DNA of 57,797 bases. Source: Clostridia bacterium. GTDB lineage: Bacteria; Bacillota; Clostridia; Acetivibrionales; JAFADI01. Each line of letters begins with the position of its first letter. Positions within the stretch are counted from its first letter, which is position 1. The notes under the pieces were generated by a model that saw nothing but the letters and a program-made list of their open reading frames with translations, ran no database searches and was not told where the DNA came from. The stretch covers positions 1 to 57,797 of the forward strand of contig JAOAAU010000076.1 in assembly GCA_026418695.1 (NCBI GenBank). The letters are read 5' to 3'. Below, one piece after another: positions 16,487-25,866 of the stretch. The position numbers were made by a program, and so were the translations under genes.

Positions 16487-17275
16487 TTATTGTACGTTGC
16501 TTACCAAATCTTCGCCGAACCATTTTTCTGAAAGCTTCTTCATTGTGCCGTCCGCTTTTAAGTCATCAACGGCTTTTTGCACTTTGTCTCTCAGCTCTGT
16601 ATTGCCTTTCTTGAAGCAAATACCGATCGGCTCATTTGTCAATCTTCCCCCGGTTACCTTAAAGGAAGCATTGTCGGTCTTAGCATAATATCTGGCAACA
16701 ACTTCGTCTACAATAATCGCATCCAGTCTTCCTACCTTCATATCGGAGAAAGGCTGAATAATCTGTTCATACTTCTTTAAATCAAACTTTGTTTCCTTTA
16801 AGAACTTTTCAGCAGACTCGTCCGCAGTTGTTCCAACCTGGACGCCTACCTTCTTGTCCTTAAGATCTTTCTCAGACTTGATATCCGTATTTTTTGCACC
16901 AACGATAATCACCTGAGCATTTGCAATGTAAGGCTTTGTGAATTCGAATTCCTTCAGTCTTTCTTCATTGACACTTACAGAAGAAATGATGCAATCAAAT
17001 TTTTCAGCTTTAAGCGCTGTAAAGATTCCATCCCATTGCGTTGACTGAAATTCAACCTTTTTACCCAGCTTCTTACCGATTTCATTGGCGAGATCAACGT
17101 CAAAACCGACAGTTGCACCTTTGTCATCCTTAAATTCCATTGGCGGATATACATCATCCACACCTACACGGAAAACATCTCCACCTTTTGACCCGCTGCA
17201 AGCGCTCAATGAAAATGCTACGAGCAGCATTACTGCCAATCCCAACAATACTGATTTGGATCTTAAAACTTTCAT
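16487..17275 (-). CDS. Polar amino-acid ABC transporter, substrate-binding lipoprotein
   Basis: 262 residues with a lipoprotein signal peptide: a basic start, hydrophobic residues 8-22 and the lipobox LSAC with Cys26. The mature part begins FRVGVDDVYPPMEFKD and carries SBP family 3 hallmarks (GFDVDLANEIGKKLGKKV, WDGIFTALKAEKFDCI). It captures an amino acid outside the membrane. The exact substrate is not readable from sequence. First gene of the operon, with GGAGGAAG upstream. Confidence 0.93.
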   Translation of the reverse strand: MKVLRSKSVLLGLAVMLLVAFSLSACSGSKGGDVFRVGVDDVYPPMEFKDDKGATVGFDVDLANEIGKKLGKKVEFQSTQWDGIFTALKAEKFDCIISSVSVNEERLKEFEFTKPYIANAQVIIVGAKNTDIKSEKDLKDKKVGVQVGTTADESAEKFLKETKFDLKKYEQIIQPFSDMKVGRLDAIIVDEVVARYYAKTDNASFKVTGGRLTNEPIGICFKKGNTELRDKVQKAVDDLKADGTMKKLSEKWFGEDLVSNVQ

Positions 17276-17459
17276 TCTTTCTTCCTCCTAACCCCTATAC
17301 ATTTGAAATTGAATTATGTAAAATGATATTTTATTTTAAAGATATATTATATTAAAACTTAACATTTTACAATACCCTTGTACCCCTGAATTTTCGACCT
17401 TAACAGCTATTAAAACCACCGAAGCCGTTGCTGTTAACATAAGTTTGATCCCGTTTCCC

Positions 17460-17843
17460 TCAAGAATTTAATTTTTTAAAGATTGCGTCTTTAATTGAAT
17501 TGCTTACGTGAATGGTATTGGAATTCTCATTGATCAAGGCTTTCCGGATATACTCTATTTCCGCTTCCGTCAAAAACACAATTCTTCCTTTATGATCCGA
17601 TTTCGTACTTTTCAGTATTTGAGCAACAGCGCTTTTGGCGGCATCAATACTGCCGAAGTAATATACATCCTGACTGCCGTCATAATCCCCGCCGTTTCCT
17701 ACATAGATATCTTTAATCTTTGCAGCTTCCACGCCAATAACCTTGGAAATCTCCGTAATTTTATAAACGCCCTGGTAATCGATATAGTAACTGTTTTCCC
17801 TTCTGCCGGAAATTCTAACAATAAAATTGGATTCGTTGATCAT
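17460..17843 (-). CDS. Hypothetical protein
   Basis: 127 residues, GGAGG seven bases upstream of the ATG. No transmembrane segment or known motif. The sequence has mixed alpha/beta character with VGNGGDYDGSQDVYYFGSIDAAKSAVAQIL in the middle (the first part VGNGGDYDGSQDVYYFG is loop-like and acidic) and a helical C-terminus. I do not recognise the family. The stretch 17276-17459 upstream of the ABC operon contains only AT-rich promoter-like sequence. Confidence 0.65.
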   Translation of the reverse strand: MINESNFIVRISGRRENSYYIDYQGVYKITEISKVIGVEAAKIKDIYVGNGGDYDGSQDVYYFGSIDAAKSAVAQILKSTKSDHKGRIVFLTEAEIEYIRKALINENSNTIHVSNSIKDAIFKKLNS

Positions 17844-18217
17844 ACCAGTTCCTCCTTAAGGCCTTTTTTATAGACAAGCAAGGGATGCAAAACCGTTTTA
17901 GCTTCCACTTGTACCATCGTCAATTTCATTATATCAGTATCAATCTTGCGAAACAATAATATTCCATTGGAGTCATTGAAATTAAATCTGCATAAACAAT
18001 CCAAAACATACATGCTATTTATGGTCAAAATTCATTCCATTCATAAGATTCTTCCTTTTTCACCTGCCGTGCCTGCTTGTCCATGAAAAAAAAGCGTCAT
18101 ATAATGATATTTAAAGGGATGTATGCTATAATACTATAGGCATGGGCCATACAACTTTTTTTGATCTGCACTGGCCCTGTCCAAATGATATCTATGTGAA
18201 ATATAAGGAGACTTATA

Positions 18218-20461
18218 ATGAAAGTTCTTCATTTAATCGGCGGAGGCGATGTAGGCGGAGCAAAGTCCCACGTACTTTCGCTGGTAAAAGAGCTGGGAAA
18301 ACATATCGATGTTAAGCTGGTCAGCTTCAGACCCGGTCCTTTCGCAGACGATGCCAAAGCCATGGGAATCAATGTGGAGGTTGTAAAGACCGGCAATTTT
18401 ATTAAGGATCTTAAACGCGTCCTTGAAATCATCAATACCGAGGGTTATGAAATCCTGCACTCGCACGGCGCCAAAGCTAACATGTTTTCCGTGATTGTCA
18501 AAAGATTTCTGCGCCTGGCAACGGTTACCACCGTACATAGCGACTACCGTCTGGACTATTTGCAAAGCATCCTTAAGCGTGTATCCTTTGGGGTGATCAA
18601 TACGATTGCACTCCGTTTTATAGATTACTACATCGGTGTTTCTAAAAACTTCAAAGAAATGCTGGTGAAGAGAAACTTTGATCCCGAATTGATCTTTACT
18701 GTTTATAACGGAATTGACTTTGACACTCCTATAGAGAATTATTCCAGGAGTGAGTTTCTGAAAAAGTACAATCTCAATGATATAAAAGAAGATGATGTCA
18801 TTGTAGGCATTCTGGCAAGGCTGGACCCTGTCAAGGGCCTGGGTGTTTATCTCAATGCTGCGAAAATCGTCCTTAAGCACAATCCTTCAGTGAAGTTCCT
18901 GATCGGCGGTGACGGAAAGGAAAAAAAATCATTGGAGAAAAAAGCAGCTGCTCTTGGTATCAAAGACAGTGTTTATTTTCTTGGTTTCGTGAATGAACCC
19001 TACAATTTTATGAACTGTCTGGATATCAATCTTTTAACTTCCTTAAGCGAAAGCTTCCCGTACGTAATCCTTGAAGGAGCCAGACTTAGGAAAGCAACCA
19101 TCAGCAGTAATGTCGGCGGTATCTCAGACTTGATTGAAAGCGGGGAAAACGGATATCTTTTCAACCCCGGCGATTATAAAACACTGGCAGAGCACATCAT
19201 TCGGCTTGTCGATGACAAGACTCTTAGAGTCGATCTGGGTGAAAAAATCTATCAGAAAGCTTATGCCCAATTCTCTTTAAGAAACATGTGCAATACCCAG
19301 TTGGATATCTATCGCACCATTTCTGAAAGAGGGGTTATCAAGGTTCACCTGGCTTCCAAATATGACGCCATTATTTCCGGATATTTCGGCTTCAATAACA
19401 TCGGCGACGACGCCATGCTTCTTGCCATCATCAACAACCTTAGGAAGCATAAGAAGGATATGAAAATCCTTGTATTGTCAAAGAGTCCTCAGCAAACCCA
19501 GGCGGCATACAATGTTGATTCCATTTACCGTTTCAACATTCTGCATCTTTTATACATTATGAGCAATTCCAAGCTCTTTATCAACGGCGGCGGAAGCTTG
19601 ATCCAGGACAACACCAGTACAAGATCGGTGTTTTACTACCTATTAATGATTTGGCTCGCTAAAAAGCTGGGCATGAAAGTCATGATTTATGCCAATGGAA
19701 TCGGTCCGTTAAACAGGGAATCCAACCGCAAGCTGACCAAGTTTGTCCTCAATCAGGTGGATGTCATCACCCTCAGAGAAGAAATGTCCAAGAAGGAAGT
19801 CGACACCTTGAACATCAATAAACCGAGGGTTCTTATCACGGCCGATCCTGCGATGGCCATAGATTCCATCGATAACAGTGAAATCGATACCATTCTTGCG
19901 AAAGAAGGGATTGAGCAGAGCGGACCCTTTGTAGGTTTCTCCGTGCGAAAATGGAACGATCAGGAGAAGTACGAGCAGGTTATCGCTAAAGCTGCGGATT
20001 ATGTGATTGAACGTTACCACGCACAGCCCGTATTTATTCCCATGCATTATCCTCACGACTTAACTGTAATTAACAATATTGTATCCCGGATGAAGGGTAA
20101 AGGTTATGTCATCCGCAGCAGCTATGACGGCCGACAGGTCCTTGGGATCATCAAGCGGATGGACCTGCTGATCGGAATGAGGCTTCATGCACTCATTTTC
20201 GCCGCCAGTGCTGAAGTTCCCATTATTGGACTTGCCTACGATCAGAAAGTGGAAGGCTTCCTTGAATATATCAACCTCACTTCCCAGTCTTCCGCCGGCC
20301 ACGTAAAAGATCTGAACTTTGATCATCTCAAAGAATTGATTGACGATATGTGGGGCAAACGACAAGAAGTAAGGACCCATCTGAAGAATATCACCTCGGT
20401 TCTAAAAGAAAAAACACAGCAGGATACAAAGATTGCTGTGGAACTCATGGAGGAAAAGTAG
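18218..20461 (+). CDS. csaB: Fusion of GT4 glycosyltransferase and CsaB polysaccharide pyruvyl transferase
   Basis: 747 residues. Residues 1 to about 380 form a GT-B glycosyltransferase (N-terminal GGGDVGGAKSHVLSLV, donor-site region NLLTSLSESFPYVILEGA near 270-290). Residues about 385-747 form a CsaB-type pyruvyl transferase (GYFGFNNIGDDAMLLAII, INGGGSLIQDNTSTRS, MRLHALIFAA). CsaB adds pyruvate to secondary cell-wall polysaccharide, the anchor for SLH-domain surface proteins. The fused transferase probably builds the same polymer. GGAGA site; followed three bases later by wecG/tagA. The leader 18029-18217 has a TATAAT at 18127-18132 and a GGGCCA/TGGCCC hairpin. Confidence 0.92.
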   Translation: MKVLHLIGGGDVGGAKSHVLSLVKELGKHIDVKLVSFRPGPFADDAKAMGINVEVVKTGNFIKDLKRVLEIINTEGYEILHSHGAKANMFSVIVKRFLRLATVTTVHSDYRLDYLQSILKRVSFGVINTIALRFIDYYIGVSKNFKEMLVKRNFDPELIFTVYNGIDFDTPIENYSRSEFLKKYNLNDIKEDDVIVGILARLDPVKGLGVYLNAAKIVLKHNPSVKFLIGGDGKEKKSLEKKAAALGIKDSVYFLGFVNEPYNFMNCLDINLLTSLSESFPYVILEGARLRKATISSNVGGISDLIESGENGYLFNPGDYKTLAEHIIRLVDDKTLRVDLGEKIYQKAYAQFSLRNMCNTQLDIYRTISERGVIKVHLASKYDAIISGYFGFNNIGDDAMLLAIINNLRKHKKDMKILVLSKSPQQTQAAYNVDSIYRFNILHLLYIMSNSKLFINGGGSLIQDNTSTRSVFYYLLMIWLAKKLGMKVMIYANGIGPLNRESNRKLTKFVLNQVDVITLREEMSKKEVDTLNINKPRVLITADPAMAIDSIDNSEIDTILAKEGIEQSGPFVGFSVRKWNDQEKYEQVIAKAADYVIERYHAQPVFIPMHYPHDLTVINNIVSRMKGKGYVIRSSYDGRQVLGIIKRMDLLIGMRLHALIFAASAEVPIIGLAYDQKVEGFLEYINLTSQSSAGHVKDLNFDHLKELIDDMWGKRQEVRTHLKNITSVLKEKTQQDTKIAVELMEEK

Positions 20462-20464
20462 TTT

Positions 20465-21199
20465 ATGATCAGAAACACAGTGGATATTTTAGGAGTCCCT
20501 GTAGATCACGTTTCAATGAGTGAAGCCTTGGAAAAGGTAAAAGGTTTCCTGGCTTCCGACAGGGCGCATACTATTTATACACCCAATGCAGAGATCATGA
20601 TGGCTGCCCAAAGGGATTCCGCTCTCATGGAGATTTTACGTCAGGCCGATCTTCTGGTCGCTGACGGTGCAGGTGTCGTGCTTGCATCAAAAATTCTGAA
20701 AAGATCTGTCCCTGAAAAGGTTTCAGGAATTGATCTTGTAAGAAAAACATTTACCCTCAAACAGTCCAAAAAGATCCGATACTTTTTGTTCGGGGGAAAG
20801 CCCGGAGTCGCTGAGGCAGCTGCTGAAAAAGTGCTGGCACAGTATCCCGATGCAGAAATTGTCGGCTGCAGAAACGGCTACTTCAAAAGCGAGGATGAAG
20901 AAGCCATCATTCTGCAGATCAACGCATCGAAGGCAGATATTCTTCTGGTTGCCTTGGGTGCTCCCAAACAGGAAAAATGGATCCATATGTATAAAAGTCA
21001 GTTAAATGTAAAAGTCTGCATGGGGGTTGGAGGTACATTGGATGTCCTGGCAGGCCAGGTCAAGCTGGCGCCCGAATTCATGCGCAAAGCCGGCTTGGAG
21101 TGGCTTTACAGGCTCTACAAGGAGCCCTGGCGTTATAAGAGGATGCTGGATTTGCCCAGATTCACCCTGCTTGCAGTCAAGAACAGATTTTTAGGCTAA
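20465..21199 (+). CDS. tagA: WecG/TagA-family N-acetylmannosaminyltransferase
   Basis: 244 residues of the WecB/TagA/CpsF family. Motifs are YTPNAEIMMAAQRD (about 38-51), the Asp region LLVADGAGVVLASKIL, the dinucleotide-like FGGKPGVAEAAA, and ALGAPKQEKWI. It transfers ManNAc onto lipid-linked GlcNAc at the membrane, the committed step of a teichoic acid or secondary cell-wall polymer. Its ribosome site is inside the end of csaB, so the two are coupled. Confidence 0.92.
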   Translation: MIRNTVDILGVPVDHVSMSEALEKVKGFLASDRAHTIYTPNAEIMMAAQRDSALMEILRQADLLVADGAGVVLASKILKRSVPEKVSGIDLVRKTFTLKQSKKIRYFLFGGKPGVAEAAAEKVLAQYPDAEIVGCRNGYFKSEDEEAIILQINASKADILLVALGAPKQEKWIHMYKSQLNVKVCMGVGGTLDVLAGQVKLAPEFMRKAGLEWLYRLYKEPWRYKRMLDLPRFTLLAVKNRFLG

Positions 21200-21214
21200 A
21201 TGGAGGAAAAGCGC

Positions 21215-22111
21215 TTGAACAGAAATAAAATCCTATTTGAAAGCTTTAATAAAGCCATCAATGAATACTTTGAACGTCATGAAAAGGAAAACGAAAAGAA
21301 AGCGGAGCAATTGGCCAAGTCTTCATCTCAGGCAGAATTGGCAAACTTTATTGCTCAAACCGTAAACCAGGTACAGGACGTTGCCAGGGAATGGGAAAAC
21401 ACCCCGAATCCTGACTTGGATCAAAAAACCCCAAAGGAATACATCGAAGGAATCAATGACTTTGACACCCTCATGGAAGCGTTTAAAATCGGAGCAAAAA
21501 CAGTGGATGTAGACCTGCCTTATACATTTCTGGAAAAGCTGAAATCCTTTTCACAAAGAGCGATGGATGCTCTGCTTGAACTTGCATCCGACCCGTCAAT
21601 GCTGCAGATGGACAGTGAAGATGCGGCAATTCCATTAGCCGCCATTAGTGCTCTTGGAATGTGGAAAACAGAAGAAGCTGTACAATCCTTAATCGAGCTT
21701 ATGGCTAAATCCGACCCCAACTACGAGCTCCTTTTTGAGACAGTTTCCAATACACTGATCGAAATCGGTACGCCCTCTATAGAACCGCTTGTCCGCAAAT
21801 TGGAGGCCGCTGAAACCTACGGGATCATTGAAGAATATCTCTTCTCAACACTCTCCAAAGCAGGCGCTACGAATAAATCAGACAGAGTATATAAGTGCTT
21901 GAAAAGCGCTTTTTCCAAGCTTGAGAACAAAGCGCTGGGCGCCCTGTTCCTTGCCGAATATGGGGATGGCCGGGCGATTCCCGCCTTACGGGGATATGTT
22001 GAAAAGAACGTATCCGCGCTGAACCGTGAAATCTTTTACGATATCAAATATGCCATCGAAAGGCTTGGCGGAAGCATGGAAGATATCAAATTTGATTACA
22101 GAGGCCGTTAG
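21215..22111 (+). CDS. HEAT-repeat-like protein
   Basis: 298 residues if started at the TTG at 21215, which has GGAGG eight bases upstream; the ATG at 21200 contains that very site and has none of its own. The N-terminal 60 residues are a charged helical segment. From about 85 onward, pairs of helices repeat (AIPLAAISALGMWKTEEAVQ, VSNTLIEIGTPSIEPLVRKL, GALFLAEYGDGRAIPALRGY) in HEAT/armadillo manner. Probably a scaffold. It is third in the csaB-tagA operon but a link to polysaccharide is only positional. Confidence 0.75.
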   Translation: MNRNKILFESFNKAINEYFERHEKENEKKAEQLAKSSSQAELANFIAQTVNQVQDVAREWENTPNPDLDQKTPKEYIEGINDFDTLMEAFKIGAKTVDVDLPYTFLEKLKSFSQRAMDALLELASDPSMLQMDSEDAAIPLAAISALGMWKTEEAVQSLIELMAKSDPNYELLFETVSNTLIEIGTPSIEPLVRKLEAAETYGIIEEYLFSTLSKAGATNKSDRVYKCLKSAFSKLENKALGALFLAEYGDGRAIPALRGYVEKNVSALNREIFYDIKYAIERLGGSMEDIKFDYRGR

Positions 22112-22136
22112 TATTTTTTATCAGTTTTGTGATTAC

Positions 22137-22166
22137 AAAAGGGATTCCGTATATGGAATCCCTTTT
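22137..22166. terminator. Bidirectional terminator
   Basis: AAAAGGGATTCC pairs with GGAATCCCTTTT around a six-base loop. T runs lie on both strands. It separates the plus-strand csaB operon from the minus-strand metallo-hydrolase. Confidence 0.88.
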
Positions 22167-22183
22167 ACTCATTGTTCCTCTTT

Positions 22184-23020
22184 TTATTCATATTCCAGTA
22201 TAAGTCCAACTCCCACTTCCTTAACTTCAGTGACTTGCGATAATTGAATCTTTGATTGAAGATCCGTACAGTGGCAGGCATGGATTTGCCGGATCCCTGA
22301 TTTTCTGATATAGTCCAGGGTAGTTTTCATCTGCTCCCTATCAGGATTTAACAGGTGCAGGCCCCCAAGAATATCTAGTATCCGTGTTTCACTGCACACC
22401 TTTTTTGCATATTCAACAATATTGCAGATACCGCTATGGGAGCAGCCTGTGATAATCACGAGACCTTCCTTTGCCTTGTACACTAATGCAGAATCATCCA
22501 GAACATAGTCGTCTGTTTCTTCATTTTTAGTGATCATCCTGCCAATGGGAATTTTATTCTCAAAGCTGTTGGTTCTCTCGATCTCACCAAGAAAAACCAG
22601 CCTTTCACTGATCCAGAAAGGGCTTCTTTGCAGTTGAAGATCAAAGCTTTCACAAATCTTTTCCGCGGTTATATTGATGCCGATCTCTTCTCCAAGATCA
22701 ATTTTCCTATTCATTACCAGAGGGTGCGCAATGACCTCCAGCCTATTTTTCAAGTCATTCTGCTGTTTTCTGCCAGAATAATGTTGTATCAAGTGGCTTA
22801 TTCCCCAGGTATGGTCGTTATGGCCATGCGAGAAAACCACCGCATCGATGTCCAAAAGATCTATTCCCATTTTTCGAGCATTTCTTATAAAAACATCCGA
22901 ATATCCACAATCGAATAAGATCTTCTTTCCTTCGGCTTCAATGTAATAGGAAACTGCCGGTTCTCCAAGAAGATACTCATCAATCCTCGTATTGTTGTCC
23001 ACAAGTACCGTTATTTTCAT
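22184..23020 (-). CDS. Metallo-beta-lactamase fold hydrolase
   Basis: 278 residues. The metal-binding signature SHGHNDHTWG is at about 64-73. A further His is in TGCSHSGICNIVEY, and GGLHLL and HACHC lie near the end. The CHCT close to the C-terminus resembles the family of MBL proteins that includes 7,8-dihydropterin synthase-like enzymes. The substrate is unknown. Its start overlaps the stop of the small gene upstream by four bases, so the two are coupled. Confidence 0.88.
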   Translation of the reverse strand: MKITVLVDNNTRIDEYLLGEPAVSYYIEAEGKKILFDCGYSDVFIRNARKMGIDLLDIDAVVFSHGHNDHTWGISHLIQHYSGRKQQNDLKNRLEVIAHPLVMNRKIDLGEEIGINITAEKICESFDLQLQRSPFWISERLVFLGEIERTNSFENKIPIGRMITKNEETDDYVLDDSALVYKAKEGLVIITGCSHSGICNIVEYAKKVCSETRILDILGGLHLLNPDREQMKTTLDYIRKSGIRQIHACHCTDLQSKIQLSQVTEVKEVGVGLILEYE

Positions 23021-23217
23021 CCGTTCTCCTTCTTAAAAAGCTTTTCATTGACCTTTTCGAACGCCAGCAGCACCTCCTGAAACTCTTCCTCATTCATGTA
23101 CAAAGTCACATATTTGGAGGAAAATCCGCCGCTGTTTACTTCAAGAATCACATTTTTCTTTTCATCATCATACCGTATTTCAATTTGGTCCTTTTCCAGA
23201 ACGGTTATCCATCCCAT
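23017..23217 (-). CDS. Small hypothetical protein coupled to the MBL hydrolase
   Basis: 66 residues, GGAGGCGG upstream of the ATG. Two or three predicted strands (WITVLEKDQIEIRYDDEKKN, YVTLYMNEEEF) then a helix. Its stop overlaps the start of the metallo-hydrolase, so both are probably made together. No family recognised. 23218-23389 holds only divergent promoters. Confidence 0.65.
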   Translation of the reverse strand: MGWITVLEKDQIEIRYDDEKKNVILEVNSGGFSSKYVTLYMNEEEFQEVLLAFEKVNEKLFKKENG

Positions 23218-23389
23218 AAACCGCCTCCTCGGCTTTCACGGAAATTCTTTGCTAATATTCACATATCATATCAAAAATTTTTTCAAATATCTACCTTAGC
23301 AAATGTTAGGCTTAGCAGCAGGTTTTGGAATCAATATTTAATACTTCGTTGGACAAACTAAGAATAGTTGTGAGAAAAATCTTGATTCG

Positions 23390-23911
23390 ATGAGGTATTT
23401 GTACATGAATTTGCTGTTAGGTTTGATGATTCTCCTTCTGGTTTTAATAATCCTTGCGTTAACAATCGCTTTTAGAATCAAGCTCATATTCAGTTCGAAC
23501 AACGCAAACATGAGTATTACATTGCTCTGGCTTTATCCGCTGCTCAAGGTCGTAATCACCAACATCGAAACCCGAATGTTTCTCCAATTCTATCTGCTGA
23601 ACAGGCAAGTATTCCAAAAGCCAATCAACAACAATAAGGGAAATGGAAACAACCTGGACCTTGTCAAGGAAGTTAAGCCGAAACATGTTCATGTGAATGC
23701 CTATTACGGGTTCCGCGACCCATTTTTCACCGGAGTTGCATGTGGTGCAATCAATATTGCCTCACAGTTTATAAATATAGAGTCCCTCTCCCAGTTTCCT
23801 GATTTTTTAGCGGACAAGGACTATATTTATGTGGACGCAACGGCAAAAGTAAAACTAGGAAGAGCCCTCCTCAACTGGTATAGGCGGAGACGCGCTGTCC
23901 CTAGTACCTAG
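23390..23911 (+). CDS. DUF2953-family membrane protein (YtfI-like)
   Basis: 173 residues with one N-terminal membrane segment (LLLGLMILLLVLIILALTIAF) and a C-terminal extracytoplasmic-type region ending in basic RRRRA. The start could equally be the second ATG at 23405, which has GAGG nine bases upstream. DUF2953 proteins sit next to the sporulation gene ytfJ/gerW in Bacillus and Clostridia, as here, so a role in spore formation is likely though not defined. Confidence 0.78.
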   Translation: MRYLYMNLLLGLMILLLVLIILALTIAFRIKLIFSSNNANMSITLLWLYPLLKVVITNIETRMFLQFYLLNRQVFQKPINNNKGNGNNLDLVKEVKPKHVHVNAYYGFRDPFFTGVACGAINIASQFINIESLSQFPDFLADKDYIYVDATAKVKLGRALLNWYRRRRAVPST

Positions 23912-23940
23912 AAACATTATCATAAAAGGAGGAATTTTTT

Positions 23941-24411
23941 ATGGAACTGAATTCATCACTAAACCAGAACGTGGAAACCTTATTTTCAAATCTGGAAAGC
24001 TTTACCCAAAAAGAAGGCATCATCGGTAAACCCGTGACTCATGGGGACAAAACCTTCATTCCAGTAGTTTCCGTGACCCTTGGATACGGCGGAGGCAATA
24101 CTAGCTCCAATTCCAATCAGCAAAACAACACCGGAAGCACCCAGGGAGCTGGTATGGGCATGGGCATGGGAAATATGGGCGCAGGAGCTCTTGGTTTGGG
24201 TGCAAGACTCAGCACAGATGCCGTCATCGTGATCGACAAGGATAATGTATCCATGATGCAGCTCAATATGGCTGGAAATGCAAATCAGCTGATGGACAAA
24301 ATCCCGCAGATCCTGATGGGCATGAATCCAAACAACCAGCAGCAGGGGCAGCAAGGACAGCAGCAGAATCAGCAGCAAGGTCAACAATCCGGTCAGGGCC
24401 AACAGCAGTAA
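23941..24411 (+). CDS. gerW: GerW/YtfJ-family sporulation protein
   Basis: 156 residues. The conserved core is NVETLFSNLESFTQKEGIIG, KPVTHGDKTFIPVVSVTLGYG, a central Gly/Met-rich loop (GAGMGMGMGNMGAGALGLGA) and the strand STDAVIVIDKDNVSMMQL. The tail is a low-complexity QQG repeat of about 30 residues. Members are needed for proper spore germination in Bacillus. AGGAGG precedes the ATG and DUF2953 lies 29 bases upstream. Confidence 0.9.
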   Translation: MELNSSLNQNVETLFSNLESFTQKEGIIGKPVTHGDKTFIPVVSVTLGYGGGNTSSNSNQQNNTGSTQGAGMGMGMGNMGAGALGLGARLSTDAVIVIDKDNVSMMQLNMAGNANQLMDKIPQILMGMNPNNQQQGQQGQQQNQQQGQQSGQGQQQ

Positions 24412-24458
24412 TACATCCGTAGCCAAGTCGCAATTTACAGTATAATTTCTACAAATAG

Positions 24459-24505
24459 AAATGTCCACTCTTTTCCAAATGATGAGTGGACATTTCGTGT
24501 TTTCT
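24459..24505 (+). terminator. Terminator of the DUF2953-gerW operon
   Basis: AAATGTCCACTC pairs with GAGTGGACATTT, followed by CGTGTTTTCTTTT. Confidence 0.82.
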
Positions 24506-24536
24506 TTTGATTTTATATTCAAGACTGTCGCCTGAA

Positions 24537-25292
24537 TCAATTCTGCGGATTTAAATTTAGCTCTTCATATGTGCACATCCCTGTATCCAATGCGTTCTGA
24601 CGCAATACCAAATAGAGTTCTGCTTGAGTTGCATTGAAGTATGGGTTGACAAATAACACCCCGATAAATAACGCTAACGTTCCAAGTAAATACCATCCGA
24701 TAAATGAAAGGTCTAACACAAACATTCTCCATTTGTGACCGCGTGTCATTTCATTGCTTAATTCTACGCCTCGCCTGTAATCAATATTAGGATTATCTGC
24801 AAGGATGTACGGCACCATTCTGTAAGCATAGGACTTTATGATTCCCGGTATGATCAGCAGCAGGGACCACAGAAAATTCAAAAGCGCTCTCCAAAGCATA
24901 GCTTTGATAATGCTGATATATCTCCCTTTCTTGAAACCGTATCCCAAGTAATTCATGTCCACATCATTTTGTGCGGATTGTATAAAGTAACGTCTTCCAC
25001 CGACCTCAACATGGTATCCTACGAAAATTCGTAAAGCAAGTGCAAACAGTAAGGCAAGCAACACAGCAACGATAATCGCGCCAATAATGATTGGCAGTAT
25101 TTCGTTATTCGCACCATTAAAGGGATCGGCGTTGTTACCAGCATTTCCGCCACCAAAATTTCCGTTGAAGCCGCCTCCGCCTCCACCGCCCCCTCCGACG
25201 ATGGCAATCACCAAACTCACTATGAATGCCTTCCAATATGATATTCTCAACACGTCTTTTGCTTTTGCTTTAAGTTCTGCTCGAGTCCACAT
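24537..25292 (-). CDS. DUF975-family membrane protein
   Basis: 251 residues with about five membrane segments. The N-terminal RAELKAKAKDVLRISYWKAF is a DUF975 hallmark, as is YAYRMVPYILADNPNIDY near 165. Between the first two membrane segments sits a polyglycine stretch (about 35-52, nine or so consecutive Gly). Function unknown. GGAGG lies upstream of the ATG. Single gene. Confidence 0.88.
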   Translation of the reverse strand: MWTRAELKAKAKDVLRISYWKAFIVSLVIAIVGGGGGGGGGFNGNFGGGNAGNNADPFNGANNEILPIIIGAIIVAVLLALLFALALRIFVGYHVEVGGRRYFIQSAQNDVDMNYLGYGFKKGRYISIIKAMLWRALLNFLWSLLLIIPGIIKSYAYRMVPYILADNPNIDYRRGVELSNEMTRGHKWRMFVLDLSFIGWYLLGTLALFIGVLFVNPYFNATQAELYLVLRQNALDTGMCTYEELNLNPQN

Positions 25293-25386
25293 AATAATTC
25301 CTCCTTATATTTCATTTATGCAACCGCAACTATTATTTCGTCAACTAATACTATATACGTTACATCATCTTGTATGTCTGTCTCCT

Positions 25387-25722
25387 TTACGGTTTCATGT
25401 TTTCTTTGCCCCAGTCGTACATCATGCCAAGGACCGGAAGCAAGGTAGCTCCTTTTTCCGACAAGGAGTATTCAACCTTTGGAGGAATCTGGTGGTACTC
25501 TACACGGTTGACCAACCCGCTGCTTTCGAGCTCTTTGAGCTGATTACTCAGCATTTTATGGGTAATTCCTTTGATCAGGCGTTTCAGTTCTCCATACCTT
25601 TTCGTACCGCCATTCATCAAGTAGAACAATATCATCAGCTTCCACTTCCCTCCGATCGTGCTTAAAGTATACTCGATAGGACATTCACTTTTTTCATTAC
25701 TGCAAGTCAGCTTCAAAGGCAA
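25387..25722 (-). CDS. HxlR/DUF24-family redox regulator, HypR-like
   Basis: 111 residues read from a TTG at 25722; a second TTG at 25716 is also possible. The family landmark is a Cys just before PIEYTLSTIGGKWK, at residue 14 with this start, the position of the sensing Cys in B. subtilis HypR, which controls a nitroreductase gene. The winged helix covers about 40-90. It is divergent from two nitroreductase genes and has matching sites near both. It most likely senses quinones or disulfide stress. Confidence 0.85.
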   Translation of the reverse strand: MPLKLTCSNEKSECPIEYTLSTIGGKWKLMILFYLMNGGTKRYGELKRLIKGITHKMLSNQLKELESSGLVNRVEYHQIPPKVEYSLSEKGATLLPVLGMMYDWGKENMKP

Positions 25723-25747
25723 TTACTCTCCTTTTTTATAGTATCTA

Positions 25748-25767
25748 ACAAAAAAGTGCATACTTTT
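25748..25767. promoter_or_regulatory. Shared regulator site, copy 1 (between hxlR and first nitroreductase)
   Basis: The motif ACAAAAAAGTGCATACTTTT contains the inverted repeat AAGT-N4-ACTT at 25754-25765. Nearly the same 19-base string recurs before the second nitroreductase. Placement in the divergent promoter region suggests control of both hxlR and the first nitroreductase. Confidence 0.65.
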
Positions 25768-25866
25768 CTAACTGGAACTATTTTCTATAATTAATATATA
25801 TCAACCTGCTCTACATGTAAAGTAAGGCTTTGAACAATTAATTCTCAATATTAAGAGGTGATTTTA

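Noticed and set aside
17840..18028. A 62-codon frame ending over the start of the 17460 gene
   Set aside because: Its end encodes the ribosome site of the next gene, it has no site of its own, and no motif.
18233..18880. A 215-codon minus-strand frame inside the csaB fusion
   Set aside because: It overlaps the well-supported glycosyltransferase domain on the other strand.
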